This document shows, piece by piece, positions 8,391 through 17,364 of a DNA stretch of 64,000 nucleotides (the first letter of the stretch is position 1; each line of letters starts with the position of its first letter). The DNA is from Clostridiales bacterium 1_7_47FAA (GTDB lineage: Bacteria; Bacillota; Clostridia; Lachnospirales; Lachnospiraceae): contig DS990261.1 in assembly GCA_000155435.1 (NCBI GenBank), forward strand, positions 398,243 through 462,242, in the 5' to 3' direction. The notes below the pieces were generated by a model. It saw nothing but the letters and a program-made list of their open reading frames with translations, made no database searches and was not told the DNA's origin. The position numbers and the translations under genes are program-made.

Positions 8391-8579
8391 TCAGGGGGAC
8401 ACGCGCTTCCCATCTTTCCTGTCCCGGGGTTCCCCATGCTTTTCCTTATATTGCCGGAGATATTCCATCTGCTGTTCGTCATCAGCTTCACGGTCATATG
8501 GAGTTGTATTACAGGCGCAGCAATATAAGGCAAATGCAATAAAAAGCAGAAGCAATATTATAATAATCAGCCAGGACAT
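8391..8579 (-). CDS. Small single-helix membrane protein
   Basis: 62 residues: an N-terminal membrane helix (M-S-W-L-I-I-I-I-L-L-L-L-F-I-A-F-A-L-Y-C-C), then a strongly charged cytoplasmic tail rich in D, E, R and K. GGGGG precedes the ATG at a plausible spacing. Helix plus charged tail is typical of small Clostridia membrane proteins of unknown role. It lies convergent to the VanZ-like gene. Confidence 0.5.
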   Translation of the reverse strand: MSWLIIIILLLLFIAFALYCCACNTTPYDREADDEQQMEYLRQYKEKHGEPRDRKDGKRVSP

Positions 8580-8827
8580 ATAACCCCCATTTCCAGTAGA
8601 TAAACATAAAATAGCTGCAGTATACTATAATCTATCCATATTCTATGAAGCTATGCGTATCCCGTAAAGTAATTAATCATACAGGCTTTATTGACGGTTG
8701 CAGCAGACTTGTATATCAAGTATCTGATGGACAGACGGAGATTATCCAATGCTGGGGACAACAATCAGAGGGCGTGAAACCTCCCCCTGCTCTCTATGGC
8801 TTATAAACAATTCCTAGCATTTCCCCA

Positions 8828-10060
8828 TCACTTCTCATCACAAACCTGGAAAATATAGAACTTCAGATAATAACTCTCATCCGCCGCCCAAAGAATCGGA
8901 TGGTCGCTGGCCTGGGTCCGGTATTCCACCTGACGCAGCCGTTTATGGACATTTCCCGCGGCTTCCCGGATGGTCTTTGTGAACAGCTCCGGGTCCATGA
9001 AATGGGAACAGGAGCAGGTGGCCAGGTAGCCGCCGTCCTTTACCAGCTTCATGCCGCGAAGGTTGATTTCACGGTATCCCTTTACTGCGTTCTTGATGGA
9101 ATTCCTGGACTTTGTAAATGCAGGGGGATCCAGGATTACCACATCAAATTTCTGTCCCTCCTGTTCCAGTCTTGGCAGCAGGTCGAACACATCCGCGCAT
9201 TCAAAATGCACCCTGTCACCAATCCCGCTGAGCTGTGCGTTCTCACTGGCCTGATCCACGGCCAGCTGGGAAGCGTCCACTCCGAGCACATCCTTAGAAC
9301 CTGCCAGTCCAGCGTTCAGTGCAAAGGAACCCGTGTGGGTGAAGCAGTCCAGTACCTTGTCCGGCAGGATGTGCCTGCACAGGTTCTGCACAGCCAGGCG
9401 GTTATACTTCTGGTCCAGGAAGAACCCTGTCTTCTGGCCGTCCTCCACATCCACCATGTAGCGGACGCCATTTTCCACAATCTCCACCTTGGTGTCAAAT
9501 GGTTCACCGATAAATCCTTTGTACCGCTCCATGCCTTCCTGGAGGCGTACCTTGGCATCGCTTCTCTCATATACGCCGCGGATGGTTATGCCGTCCTCGG
9601 ACAGCACTTTTTTGAGCATTTCCACAATTACGGGTTTCAGCCGGTCAATACCCAGTGCCAGTGATTCCACAACCAGCACATCCGAGAATTTGTCAATGAC
9701 AATGCCGGGAAGGAAGTCGGCTTCGCCAAATATGATCCGGCAGCTGGATGTGTCCACGGTGGCCTTCCTGTATTCCCACGCATTCCTCACCCGCATTTCA
9801 AGAAAGGCGTCGTCTATGACCGCGCCCTTTTTTCTGGACAGCATGCGCACCGTCAGCTTGGAGTTGGTATTAATGAAACCCTGTCCAAGGAAGAAACCGT
9901 CAAAGTCTTCCACGGATACAAGTTCCCCATTCTGGAAATCCCCTGTAATGGTATCAATTTCATTGTCGTAAATCCATGCCCCGCCAGCCTTTAAGGTGCG
10001 TCCCTGGCCTTTTTTTATGCGAACCGTGGCTGTTATTGTATATAGATTTTTAGATTCCAT
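8828..10060 (-). CDS. rlmI: Class I rRNA (cytosine-C5)-methyltransferase, RlmI-like
   Basis: 410 residues: an N-terminal PUA-like domain (A-T-V-R-I-K-K-G-Q-G-R...G-A-W-I-Y), a central domain, and a Rossmann SAM methyltransferase with V-L-D-C-F-T-H-T-G-S-F-A (motif I, about 240), D-V-V-I-L-D-P-P-A-F (motif IV) and the C-S-C-S-H-F catalytic cysteine block, as in the RlmI/RlmK-like family that makes 5-methylcytosine in 23S rRNA. Full length for the family. CAGGAG precedes the ATG at 10060. The gene stands alone, with over 200 bases on each side. The target position is inferred from E. coli RlmI. Confidence 0.85.
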   Translation of the reverse strand: MESKNLYTITATVRIKKGQGRTLKAGGAWIYDNEIDTITGDFQNGELVSVEDFDGFFLGQGFINTNSKLTVRMLSRKKGAVIDDAFLEMRVRNAWEYRKATVDTSSCRIIFGEADFLPGIVIDKFSDVLVVESLALGIDRLKPVIVEMLKKVLSEDGITIRGVYERSDAKVRLQEGMERYKGFIGEPFDTKVEIVENGVRYMVDVEDGQKTGFFLDQKYNRLAVQNLCRHILPDKVLDCFTHTGSFALNAGLAGSKDVLGVDASQLAVDQASENAQLSGIGDRVHFECADVFDLLPRLEQEGQKFDVVILDPPAFTKSRNSIKNAVKGYREINLRGMKLVKDGGYLATCSCSHFMDPELFTKTIREAAGNVHKRLRQVEYRTQASDHPILWAADESYYLKFYIFQVCDEK

Positions 10061-10297
10061 GAAATACTCCTGTCATAAATGAATTTTACACGTTTACCAT
10101 CATATCATAACATGGAAGAAAATTCATCCGGATTTTTCTGCTGAACTTGTTTTCCTAAAATGAACTTGCTTTGACAATTTTTCGTCTGAACTTGCCCTGA
10201 CATTACTGCCTGGTATTACTGCCTGGTGTTACCGGATGCTGAAAATGCTCCGGCATTACTGTCTGTCATCCTCCGGTACCCGTCTGATAGATATCCG

Positions 10298-10888
10298 TCA
10301 GGCATAAGGGTCAATCTCCAGGACCCCAATCCCCTGTGTGATAATCTGTTCCGTCAGCCTGGCCATCTGCATGGGCGTTTCCTTAAGCCCTGTCTGCAGC
10401 CAATACTGGACAATTCCCACGCAGCCGGACACGATAAAGGAAAAGAAGGCGTCAAATGCAGCCGCATTGCCGGAGCGGAAGACCTCCATCCAGTCCTTCA
10501 GGCATTTTTCTCGGATTAGCTGCTTCAGGCGGTTCACAAAGTTCAAATCGCCGTTTTCGCCCAGCAGGATTTCAATCAGGTCTGCATTTTCATATACCAG
10601 GGTGTAGATTTCATTGAAAATAACGGCTGGCCTCTGTTTCAGATCCACGGCATCGTGCTTTAATACCAGCTGGTTAAATTCATCCTGAAGCTCGGTTTCA
10701 GTCTTTTCCAGAAGGTCGAACACATCCTTATAATGAAGATAGAACGTGCCCCGGTTCAGATCAGCCATGTCTGTCAGTTCCCGGACCGTAATTTCCTGGA
10801 CCTTTTTTTCCTTTAATAATGAAATGAGACATTCCCGCAGCTGTCTTCTGGTTTTCCGGACCCTCCGGTCCATGGATTCTGTACTCAT
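10298..10888 (-). CDS. TetR-family transcriptional regulator
   Basis: 196 residues with an N-terminal TetR helix-turn-helix (R-R-Q-L-R-E-C-L-I-S-L-L-K-E-K-K-V-Q-E-I-T-V-R-E-L-T-D-M-A... then L-N-R-G-T-F-Y-L-H-Y-K-D) and a helical ligand domain resembling the DhaS/TetR_C_8 group. A perfect AAAGGAGG site precedes the ATG. It diverges from the wall-binding protein/MMPL operon across a 310-base AT-rich promoter region with repeated 13-bp motifs, so it is the likely repressor of that operon and of itself. Confidence 0.85.
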   Translation of the reverse strand: MSTESMDRRVRKTRRQLRECLISLLKEKKVQEITVRELTDMADLNRGTFYLHYKDVFDLLEKTETELQDEFNQLVLKHDAVDLKQRPAVIFNEIYTLVYENADLIEILLGENGDLNFVNRLKQLIREKCLKDWMEVFRSGNAAAFDAFFSFIVSGCVGIVQYWLQTGLKETPMQMARLTEQIITQGIGVLEIDPYA

Positions 10889-10987
10889 GATTTTATCCTC
10901 CTTTAGTGTACAGGGATAGGGAGCACTTGGCTCCCTGGAGTTTACATATTTTTAACAAATTTTTCCTGAACAAAAAATGAAATAGTG

Positions 10988-11087
10988 TTTATTAATGAGC
11001 AAAAACCTGAAAATTAATCATTGTATTTTTGCCATAACTTAGTATAATCCATTATAGTCAATTAATAAACAAATGTCAATTAATAAA
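10988..11087. promoter_or_regulatory. Repeated AT-rich motif, candidate TetR operators
   Basis: GTCAATTAATAAA occurs twice as a direct repeat (11057-11069 and 11075-11087, 18-bp period). A closely matching inverted copy, TTTATTAATGA, lies at 10988-10998. The copies sit between the divergent TetR and exporter genes, and the two direct copies end just before the -35 of the rightward promoter. Confidence 0.45.
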
Positions 11088-11094
11088 ATGGAAG

Positions 11095-11122
11095 TTGCTT
11101 ATTGAAACAAAAGACGTATAAT
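11095..11122 (+). promoter_or_regulatory. Sigma-A-type promoter of the MMPL operon
   Basis: TTGCTT (11095-11100), a 16-base spacer and TATAAT (11117-11122). It lies about 75 bases before the wall-binding protein start. Confidence 0.55.
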
Positions 11123-11198
11123 AGAATTATATAGATTAACACAGGATTTTCCAGATTCCAGCTTGTCTGGATTATGGTTTGAGGGGGGAAATGACAGG

Positions 11199-12101
11199 AT
11201 GTACTACAAAAAATGTTATGGGAAATGCTTTTTGCTCCTGCTGTCAGCCGCAGTGTTCGGTATATATCCGGGATTGGGAGTGGTTTGTGCGGGGGCAGAG
11301 GAGAACATATCCGCAGCCCAACCCAACCTCCCCCATTCCATGGTTCCCGGATGGAACCAATCAGGGGAAGACTGGTACTGGATGGATTCCGGTAATACCT
11401 TACATAAAGGATGGCTGCAGACAGGCGGCCGTACCTACTACCTGGATGAAGACGGCGTCATGGTCCGCGGCTGGCGGGAAGTGGATGGGGAGTGGTACTA
11501 TTTCCATGAGGATGGCGGCATGAACCTGGGCGAGCTGGTCCTGGACAACGGGGTCTATGGATTCTCCAGGAGCGGGGCCCTGGAATCCGCTCAGTGGGTG
11601 GAGAATTCAGGTGGAGGCGCTTATGATGCAGGCTGCTATGACGAGGAAACCCAGTCGCTTTTTGATGACCTGAATGAGGAGAAAAAGGAACGTTATTTTG
11701 ATGAACATCCTGACCGGGAAGAGGAATACGACGGGGATATGCACCGGGTGTATGACCGCTACGCAGGCTTTAAGATGGATATGAACCTGAACAAGGCAGC
11801 CGCCCACCGGCTTCACGCAGCCATGGCAGGCGGTTATATGGATGATAAGATACCTGGTGAGGGGACGGTGAATGATTATCTGGCCACGGTTCCCTACCGT
11901 AAGAACGCTACGTGCCTGGAACTTTATATCAGGAACTGTAAGGACGGGACGGAGGCATTTTCCAAGGTGATGGCAAAGACAGGGGACCGGTACGACGGGA
12001 AGGGTGACAGGAAATACGCCCTGGAGTATTACCGCAGCCTGGGCATGGCACACGCGGAAAAGGACGGGGCGCATTATTTCATGATAATACTGATGCGGTG
12101 A
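11199..12101 (+). CDS. Secreted cell-wall-binding-repeat protein with CAP-like domain
   Basis: 300 residues. A signal peptide (Y-G-K-C-F-L-L-L-L-S-A-A-V-F-G...V-C-A-G-A) is followed by about three choline-binding-type repeats (G-W-L-Q-T-G-G-R-T-Y-Y-L-D-E-D-G and relatives, about 50-120), a charged linker, and a C-terminal region (L-N-K-A-A-A-H-R-L-H-A...H-A-E-K-D-G-A-H-Y-F-M-I-I-L) resembling a divergent CAP/SCP domain. The ATG at 11199 has GAGGGGGG eight bases upstream; the in-frame TTG at 11163 lies before that ribosome site. The gene ends 17 bases before the MMPL gene, so the product probably works at the wall with that exporter. The CAP assignment is tentative. Confidence 0.7.
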   Translation: MYYKKCYGKCFLLLLSAAVFGIYPGLGVVCAGAEENISAAQPNLPHSMVPGWNQSGEDWYWMDSGNTLHKGWLQTGGRTYYLDEDGVMVRGWREVDGEWYYFHEDGGMNLGELVLDNGVYGFSRSGALESAQWVENSGGGAYDAGCYDEETQSLFDDLNEEKKERYFDEHPDREEEYDGDMHRVYDRYAGFKMDMNLNKAAAHRLHAAMAGGYMDDKIPGEGTVNDYLATVPYRKNATCLELYIRNCKDGTEAFSKVMAKTGDRYDGKGDRKYALEYYRSLGMAHAEKDGAHYFMIILMR

Positions 12102-12118
12102 TGTAAGGAGCATGGAAC

Positions 12119-14389
12119 ATGGGACAGAAACTGTTTGACAGGATTAAGAACAGAATACACAGGGTTAAGGGACAGGAGGCAGCCGGAACAGTATCGCCGG
12201 CCGCCCGTCTGGCCGGTTTCATCATACATAAAAAGGGATGGATTGAAAGCGTATTTGTGGCGGGGTGTATTTTCTCCCTGATAGCCATGCTTTTTGTGAA
12301 CGTGAACTATGATTTGACGGAGTATCTTCCGGAAACAGCCCAGTCCTGTATCGGCCTGGACCAGATGGAGGCGGAGTTCGGATATCCCGGCACGGCCAGG
12401 CTGATGATTAAGGATGTAAGCCTGTACGAGGCAAAGCAGTATAAGGATAAGCTGGAGGCCGTGGACGGCGTGGACCAGATCCTGTGGTGCGACAGCACGG
12501 TTAATATCTATGCAGGAGAGGATTTCATCAACCAGAAGGACATTGAGGATTACTACAAGGACGGCTGCGCTGTCATGGACATAACCTTTGACGAAGGGGA
12601 TACGGCCAAGAAGACTTCCCAAGCCATCGACGAGATGAAGGCCATCACCGGGGATAAGGGTTATTATGTGGGTATGGCGGTCCAGAACAAGTCCCTGACG
12701 GAAAATGTGGAAAGCGAGATGAACCTGATCCTTACCGTGTCGGTCATCATGATTTTTGCTGTGCTGTGCCTTACCACCACGGCCTGGTCAGAGCCTTTCC
12801 TGTTCCTTTTGGTCATGGGCGTGGCTATCCTGCTCAACAGGGGGACCAATATTTTCATAGGCACTGTTTCGTTCCTGACCAACAACGTGGCAATGGTGCT
12901 GCAGCTGGCAACGTCCATGGACTATTCCATATTCCTGCTGGATGCATTTTCCAGGGAAAGGCAGAAAGGGCTGCCGGAAGAAACAGCCATGGTCAATGCC
13001 ATCGAGGCTGCCATCAATTCGATTTTTGCCAGCAGCCTGACAACCGTGGTGGGCTTCCTGGCCCTGGTGTCCATGAAGTTTACCATCGGGTTCGACATGG
13101 GCCTGGTGCTGGCAAAGGGAATCATTTTCAGCCTGATTACCGTGGTATTCTTCATGCCGGCCATGATCCTCAAGTTCACGAAGTGGAATGACAGGACCAG
13201 GCACCGCCTCTTCCTTCCAAGCTTCCGGAAGTTCAGCGAATGGGTGTACCGGGTGCGGTATGCTTCCCTTATCATCATGGTCCTCCTTACGCCCCCGGCG
13301 TACGTGGCCCAGGGAATGAATGATTTCCTGTATGGCAACAGCGCGGTTGGCGCCAGCGAAGGAACCCAGGTGTATGCGGATGACCAGGAGATATCCAGGA
13401 TGTTTGGCCGGAGCAACATGCTCCTGGCTTTGTACCCCAACACATCACCGGTGCTGGAAAAGGAAATGTCCGATGAAATCGAGGATCTGCCCTATGTGAA
13501 GAGTGTGATGTCCATGGCCAACACACTTCCCCAGGGAATACCGGAGGAATTCCTGCCCTATTCCATTACAAGCGAACTTCATACCGGCAGTTCGTGCAGG
13601 ATGCTGGTGTATATAAGGACAAAAACAGAAAGCGACCAGGCTTTCAGGTGTACCCAGGAAATTGAGGATATCATAAAGCGTTATTATCCGGAGGATTCCT
13701 ATCTGGTGGGTGAGACACCGTCCACCCAGGATATCAAGACCACCATTACCTCGGATAATTCAAGGGTAAATATGCTGTCACTGTTAGGCGTGTTCCTGGT
13801 TGTGATGTTCAGCTTCCGTTCATTTATCATACCTGTGATTGTCATGGTGCCCATTGAGGTGGCGATTTTCCTGAATATGGCGATGCCGTATCTGCAGGGG
13901 GACACCATGGTGTTCATGGGATATATCATAGTCAGCAGCATACAGCTGGGAGCCACGGTGGATTATTCCATCCTGCTGACCAACAATTATGTGTCTGCCC
14001 GTAAGAACCTTCCTAAGAAGGAGGCGTGTATTGAAGCCCTGATGCTGTCCTGCCCGTCCATATTCACATCGGGCACCATCATCATCCTGGCCGGATATAT
14101 CATTCATTTTATATCCACCACGGCTGCAATCGGGGATTTGGGGCATTTAATCGGAAGGGGCGGTCTGTTCAGCGTAATCCTGGTGCTGACCGTGCTGCCT
14201 GCCCTGTTAGTGCTCTTTGACCGTATCATCACCAGCAATGAATGGGACCGTCTGCAAAAATATCTGAAGAGACGGCATGAGAAGCGCAAGGCCCTGTTAA
14301 AGGCCGGATTGGGAACCATTGTCAATAAGGTGTCCATGGGAAACAGAAATAAGAACATACCAGCGGAGGTGGATAGTGATGAGGTATAA
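12119..14389 (+). CDS. MMPL/RND-superfamily exporter
   Basis: 756 residues arranged as two repeats, each with one leading membrane helix, a large extracellular domain and five further helices, as in MMPL/HpnN/YdfJ-type RND transporters. The first leading helix is at about 45-62 and the first cluster at about 200-360, where V-A-M-V-L-Q-L-A-T-S-M-D-Y-S-I-F-L-L-D-A-F carries the D-Y proton-relay pair. The second half has L-G-A-T-V-D-Y-S-I-L-L-T-N-N-Y. Both D-Y-S motifs are intact, so the pump should be active. AAGGAG precedes the ATG. It overlaps the next gene by 11 bases. Substrate unknown; lipids, peptides or drugs are usual for the family. Confidence 0.9.
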   Translation: MGQKLFDRIKNRIHRVKGQEAAGTVSPAARLAGFIIHKKGWIESVFVAGCIFSLIAMLFVNVNYDLTEYLPETAQSCIGLDQMEAEFGYPGTARLMIKDVSLYEAKQYKDKLEAVDGVDQILWCDSTVNIYAGEDFINQKDIEDYYKDGCAVMDITFDEGDTAKKTSQAIDEMKAITGDKGYYVGMAVQNKSLTENVESEMNLILTVSVIMIFAVLCLTTTAWSEPFLFLLVMGVAILLNRGTNIFIGTVSFLTNNVAMVLQLATSMDYSIFLLDAFSRERQKGLPEETAMVNAIEAAINSIFASSLTTVVGFLALVSMKFTIGFDMGLVLAKGIIFSLITVVFFMPAMILKFTKWNDRTRHRLFLPSFRKFSEWVYRVRYASLIIMVLLTPPAYVAQGMNDFLYGNSAVGASEGTQVYADDQEISRMFGRSNMLLALYPNTSPVLEKEMSDEIEDLPYVKSVMSMANTLPQGIPEEFLPYSITSELHTGSSCRMLVYIRTKTESDQAFRCTQEIEDIIKRYYPEDSYLVGETPSTQDIKTTITSDNSRVNMLSLLGVFLVVMFSFRSFIIPVIVMVPIEVAIFLNMAMPYLQGDTMVFMGYIIVSSIQLGATVDYSILLTNNYVSARKNLPKKEACIEALMLSCPSIFTSGTIIILAGYIIHFISTTAAIGDLGHLIGRGGLFSVILVLTVLPALLVLFDRIITSNEWDRLQKYLKRRHEKRKALLKAGLGTIVNKVSMGNRNKNIPAEVDSDEV

Positions 14390-17312
14390 ATATAAAAGAA
14401 TCATGACAGCCGGCCTGGCCGCGGTCATGCTTTGCACCAATGCAGGCGGAGCCGTGCCGGTATATGGCGCAGAGGCGGCTGTGGATGTGGATGAGACCAT
14501 GTATATCAACCTGGATTATTACGGAAGGCCTGACAAGATAAATGTGGTCAAGGGCTTGAGCCTTAACGGCAGGACGGAATTTACGGACTACGGTACCTAT
14601 CTGGACGTTACCAATATGTCCAACCAGGCAACCCCGGATTTGGGGGAGGGAACCGTTACCTGGAACTTTCCGCAGGCCCAGAAGGAGCGTTTCTATTACA
14701 AATGCGCCATTGATAAAAGCCAGATAACCCTGCCCTGGGATTTTGATGTGTCCTATAAGCTTAACGGTGTCCCCACGGACGGTGATAAGCTGGCTGGGGC
14801 GTCCGGCCTGGTGGAGATTAACATCAAGGCAGAGCCTAATGACAATGCAAGGGAGTATTACCGCAACAACATGATGCTTATGGTAGCTGTGCCCGTGGAC
14901 ATGGGGAAATGCTACAGTGTGGAAGCAGAAGGTTCCCAGACCCAGAATCTTGGAGAGACAACAGCCGTTGTGTTCACGGCCCTTCCCGGTGAGGATGGGG
15001 ACTACACGGTGCGCATCGGCACGGACAGCTTTGAGACCATTGGGGTCATCATGGCCATGATGCCGGGCACGGTGGAGGATTTGGAACATATCAAGGATTT
15101 AAAGGAAGCAAAGGATACATGGCAGGATGCAGGGGATGAGCTTTACGACAGCCTGGAGCAGATGGCCAAATCCGTGGAAGGCATGCGCCAGGGCGTGGGC
15201 CAGGTGCGCGGGAGCCTGGATTCAGCGGAGAGCGCAAGGCAGAAATGGAGCAGTTCCAAGGACAGTATCCTGGCGGGGAATGACCAGACACTGGCCTCCC
15301 TGACCTCTGTGTCACAGCAGCTGGAAACCATGATACCCCATCTTCAGACCGCCAAGGAGTCGGCAGAAGTAATCCATAAAAGCATGGGCGATATTGTGAA
15401 TACCATGGGGGAAATGCAGGACCCCTTAAGGAAACTGCACACCAGGCTCAATAACATCAAGAGCAGTGCGGAAGGGATTTCCGGAAATATCCCGGAGCTT
15501 ATGGAACTGATGCAGCAGCTTATTGCCCTGGACGCCCAGCTGCAGGCAAGTGAACAGGTTTATGTAACAGGAATTGCAACTGCTGGTTCGGGAATCAGCC
15601 TTCTGGATGAGGAAGAACTGGAAGAACAGGCAAGCCGCTCCCATAGGAACAACGGTGGGACCGGGAACGGACAGACCGCCTCAGGCGGAACGGATGCCGC
15701 CGGAACGGACGGCGCCAAAGATGAGGGCAATAAAGTCGGCCAGGGTACGGATGGAGCCGGGAACCCGGATGATAAGACTGGTAATGGGAACAGCCAGGGA
15801 AGTGAAGGAACCACGGATGGGAGCGCTGGCCAGGGTGGCGGAACCACGGACGGGAGCGCTGGCCAGGGAAGCGGAACTACGGATGGGAAAGACAGTCAGG
15901 GAAGTGGAACCACGGGTGGAACCGCTGGCCAGGGAAGCGGGACTACCGATGGAAAAGGTGATCAGGGAAGCGGAACCACGGACGGTAACGCTGGCCAGGG
16001 AAACGGGACTACCGATGGGAAAGGTGACCAGGGAAGCGGAACCACGGATGGTAACGCTGGCCAGGGAAGCGGGACTACCGATGGGAAAGGTGACCAGGGA
16101 AGCGGAACCACGGACGTTAACGCTGGCCAGGGAAGCGGGACTACCGATGGAAAAGATAACCAGGCAAGCGGAACTACGGACGGTAACGCTGGCCAGAGTG
16201 GCGGGACTACCGATGGAAAGAATAACCAGAGCGGCGGAACCACGGACGGTAAGGATAACCCAAGCAGTGGAGCTACAGGCGGTAACGCTGGCCAGGCCAG
16301 CAGTTCTACCGATGGGAAAGATAACCAGGCAAGTGTAACCACGGATGCTAAAGACAATCAGGCTGGCGGAACCACGGTAGGAAAGTCCGGCCAGGCAAGT
16401 GGAAGCCGGAGTAATAGAAGCGCCAGCGCTAACGCCAATGCCAACGCCAGCACCAATGCCAACGCCAGCAATAACGCCAACGCCAATGCTGGCACCATCA
16501 CAGTAACAGCGCTTTCCAGCGCTTCCAAATCAGGAAAAACCGCGGCCATTGAAAAACACAATGTACCCCTGGTAAGCGCCCCCGAGGTTCCGGTGGATAT
16601 GCAGACGCTGATGGAACTGTTAGCAGGCAGGCAGTCCATGCTGACGGATATATCCAAAAAGAGCAGTGAGCTTTCCGGCCTCATGTCCAACCTCATGGAT
16701 GATACTTCGGACTCTGCCAAATACAGTGCGGAAATCGTGGATAACCTGGATATCCTCATCGAGGACCTGACCGCGCTCCACGATTCCCTGGACGCCTATT
16801 ATCCCGATTTACAGGACGCCCTGGACGATTCCAAGGAACTGGTGAGCCGGACAACACAAGCGCTTAACAACGGCATCAGCACCATGACCATTGTCCAGAA
16901 CACCTTAAAGGACAGCAGCGATGACTTTGACGCGGCTGCGCGTGAGAGCCTGCGGGGCAGCATGGAGCTTTTAGACAAGAGCCTGAGCATATTTGACAGC
17001 ACGACCGCCATGCGCCAGGCCGGACGCACCATGAAGGATACCATTGACAATGAACTGGACAAATTCGACACGGATAACCGGTTCCTGTTCATGGATCCAT
17101 CCGCGGAACGGGTTTCATTTACCTCGGATAAGAACCGGCCGCCAAAGACGCTGCAGATAGTCCTGCGGACCGATGAAATCAGTGTGGATGACGACGAGGC
17201 CAAGACCGCGGACGCAGAGGTGGCAAAGGCAAAAGAAAGCCCGCTGCGCAGGATGTGGAACGTACTGGTACAGATGTGGAAGGCGATGGTAAGCATTTTC
17301 AAAAACAGGTAG
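14379..17312 (+). CDS. Large secreted coiled-coil protein with 18 11-residue repeats
   Basis: 977 residues. A signal peptide (M-T-A-G-L-A-A-V-M-L-C-T-N-A-G-G-A, cleavage near G-A-E) leads a beta-rich domain to about residue 230, then helical coiled-coil segments (about 240-400), a low-complexity linker (about 420-705), a second coiled-coil region (about 740-920) and a basic-aromatic amphipathic C-terminus (L-R-R-M-W-N-V-L-V-Q-M-W-K). The linker has about 18 tandem copies of G-S-G-T-T-D-G-x-x-x-Q, then an A-N-A-N-A-N-A-S tract. The ATG at 14379 has GGAGGT upstream and overlaps the MMPL gene, so the two are coupled; it may be an extracytoplasmic partner or periplasmic-like adaptor of that exporter. 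No known domain was recognised. Confidence 0.7.
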   Translation: MRYKYKRIMTAGLAAVMLCTNAGGAVPVYGAEAAVDVDETMYINLDYYGRPDKINVVKGLSLNGRTEFTDYGTYLDVTNMSNQATPDLGEGTVTWNFPQAQKERFYYKCAIDKSQITLPWDFDVSYKLNGVPTDGDKLAGASGLVEINIKAEPNDNAREYYRNNMMLMVAVPVDMGKCYSVEAEGSQTQNLGETTAVVFTALPGEDGDYTVRIGTDSFETIGVIMAMMPGTVEDLEHIKDLKEAKDTWQDAGDELYDSLEQMAKSVEGMRQGVGQVRGSLDSAESARQKWSSSKDSILAGNDQTLASLTSVSQQLETMIPHLQTAKESAEVIHKSMGDIVNTMGEMQDPLRKLHTRLNNIKSSAEGISGNIPELMELMQQLIALDAQLQASEQVYVTGIATAGSGISLLDEEELEEQASRSHRNNGGTGNGQTASGGTDAAGTDGAKDEGNKVGQGTDGAGNPDDKTGNGNSQGSEGTTDGSAGQGGGTTDGSAGQGSGTTDGKDSQGSGTTGGTAGQGSGTTDGKGDQGSGTTDGNAGQGNGTTDGKGDQGSGTTDGNAGQGSGTTDGKGDQGSGTTDVNAGQGSGTTDGKDNQASGTTDGNAGQSGGTTDGKNNQSGGTTDGKDNPSSGATGGNAGQASSSTDGKDNQASVTTDAKDNQAGGTTVGKSGQASGSRSNRSASANANANASTNANASNNANANAGTITVTALSSASKSGKTAAIEKHNVPLVSAPEVPVDMQTLMELLAGRQSMLTDISKKSSELSGLMSNLMDDTSDSAKYSAEIVDNLDILIEDLTALHDSLDAYYPDLQDALDDSKELVSRTTQALNNGISTMTIVQNTLKDSSDDFDAAARESLRGSMELLDKSLSIFDSTTAMRQAGRTMKDTIDNELDKFDTDNRFLFMDPSAERVSFTSDKNRPPKTLQIVLRTDEISVDDDEAKTADAEVAKAKESPLRRMWNVLVQMWKAMVSIFKNR
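15798..16394 (+). repeat. 33-bp coding tandem repeat, about 18 copies
   Basis: Each 33-bp unit encodes an 11-residue repeat of the form G-S-G-T-T-D-G-K-G-D-Q or G-S-G-T-T-D-G-N-A-G-Q. The two types alternate in the middle, giving a 66-bp higher-order period. Central copies are nearly identical at DNA level while outer copies have diverged, the pattern expected from recent expansion by slippage or unequal exchange. Confidence 0.85.
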
Positions 17313-17364
17313 CAGGTGCAGGGGATTTCTAGTATAATGGTATCCAAAGGGGGGAGGGGATACC

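Noticed and set aside
15574-16338. Second frame of 254 codons across the repeat region
   Set aside because: Repeats of a multiple of three leave alternative frames open; this one starts inside the real gene and has no start signal.
15798-16394. Regular repeats considered as a CRISPR array
   Set aside because: The units are contiguous 33-bp in-frame coding repeats without unique spacers, inside a secreted protein gene; no cas gene is nearby.
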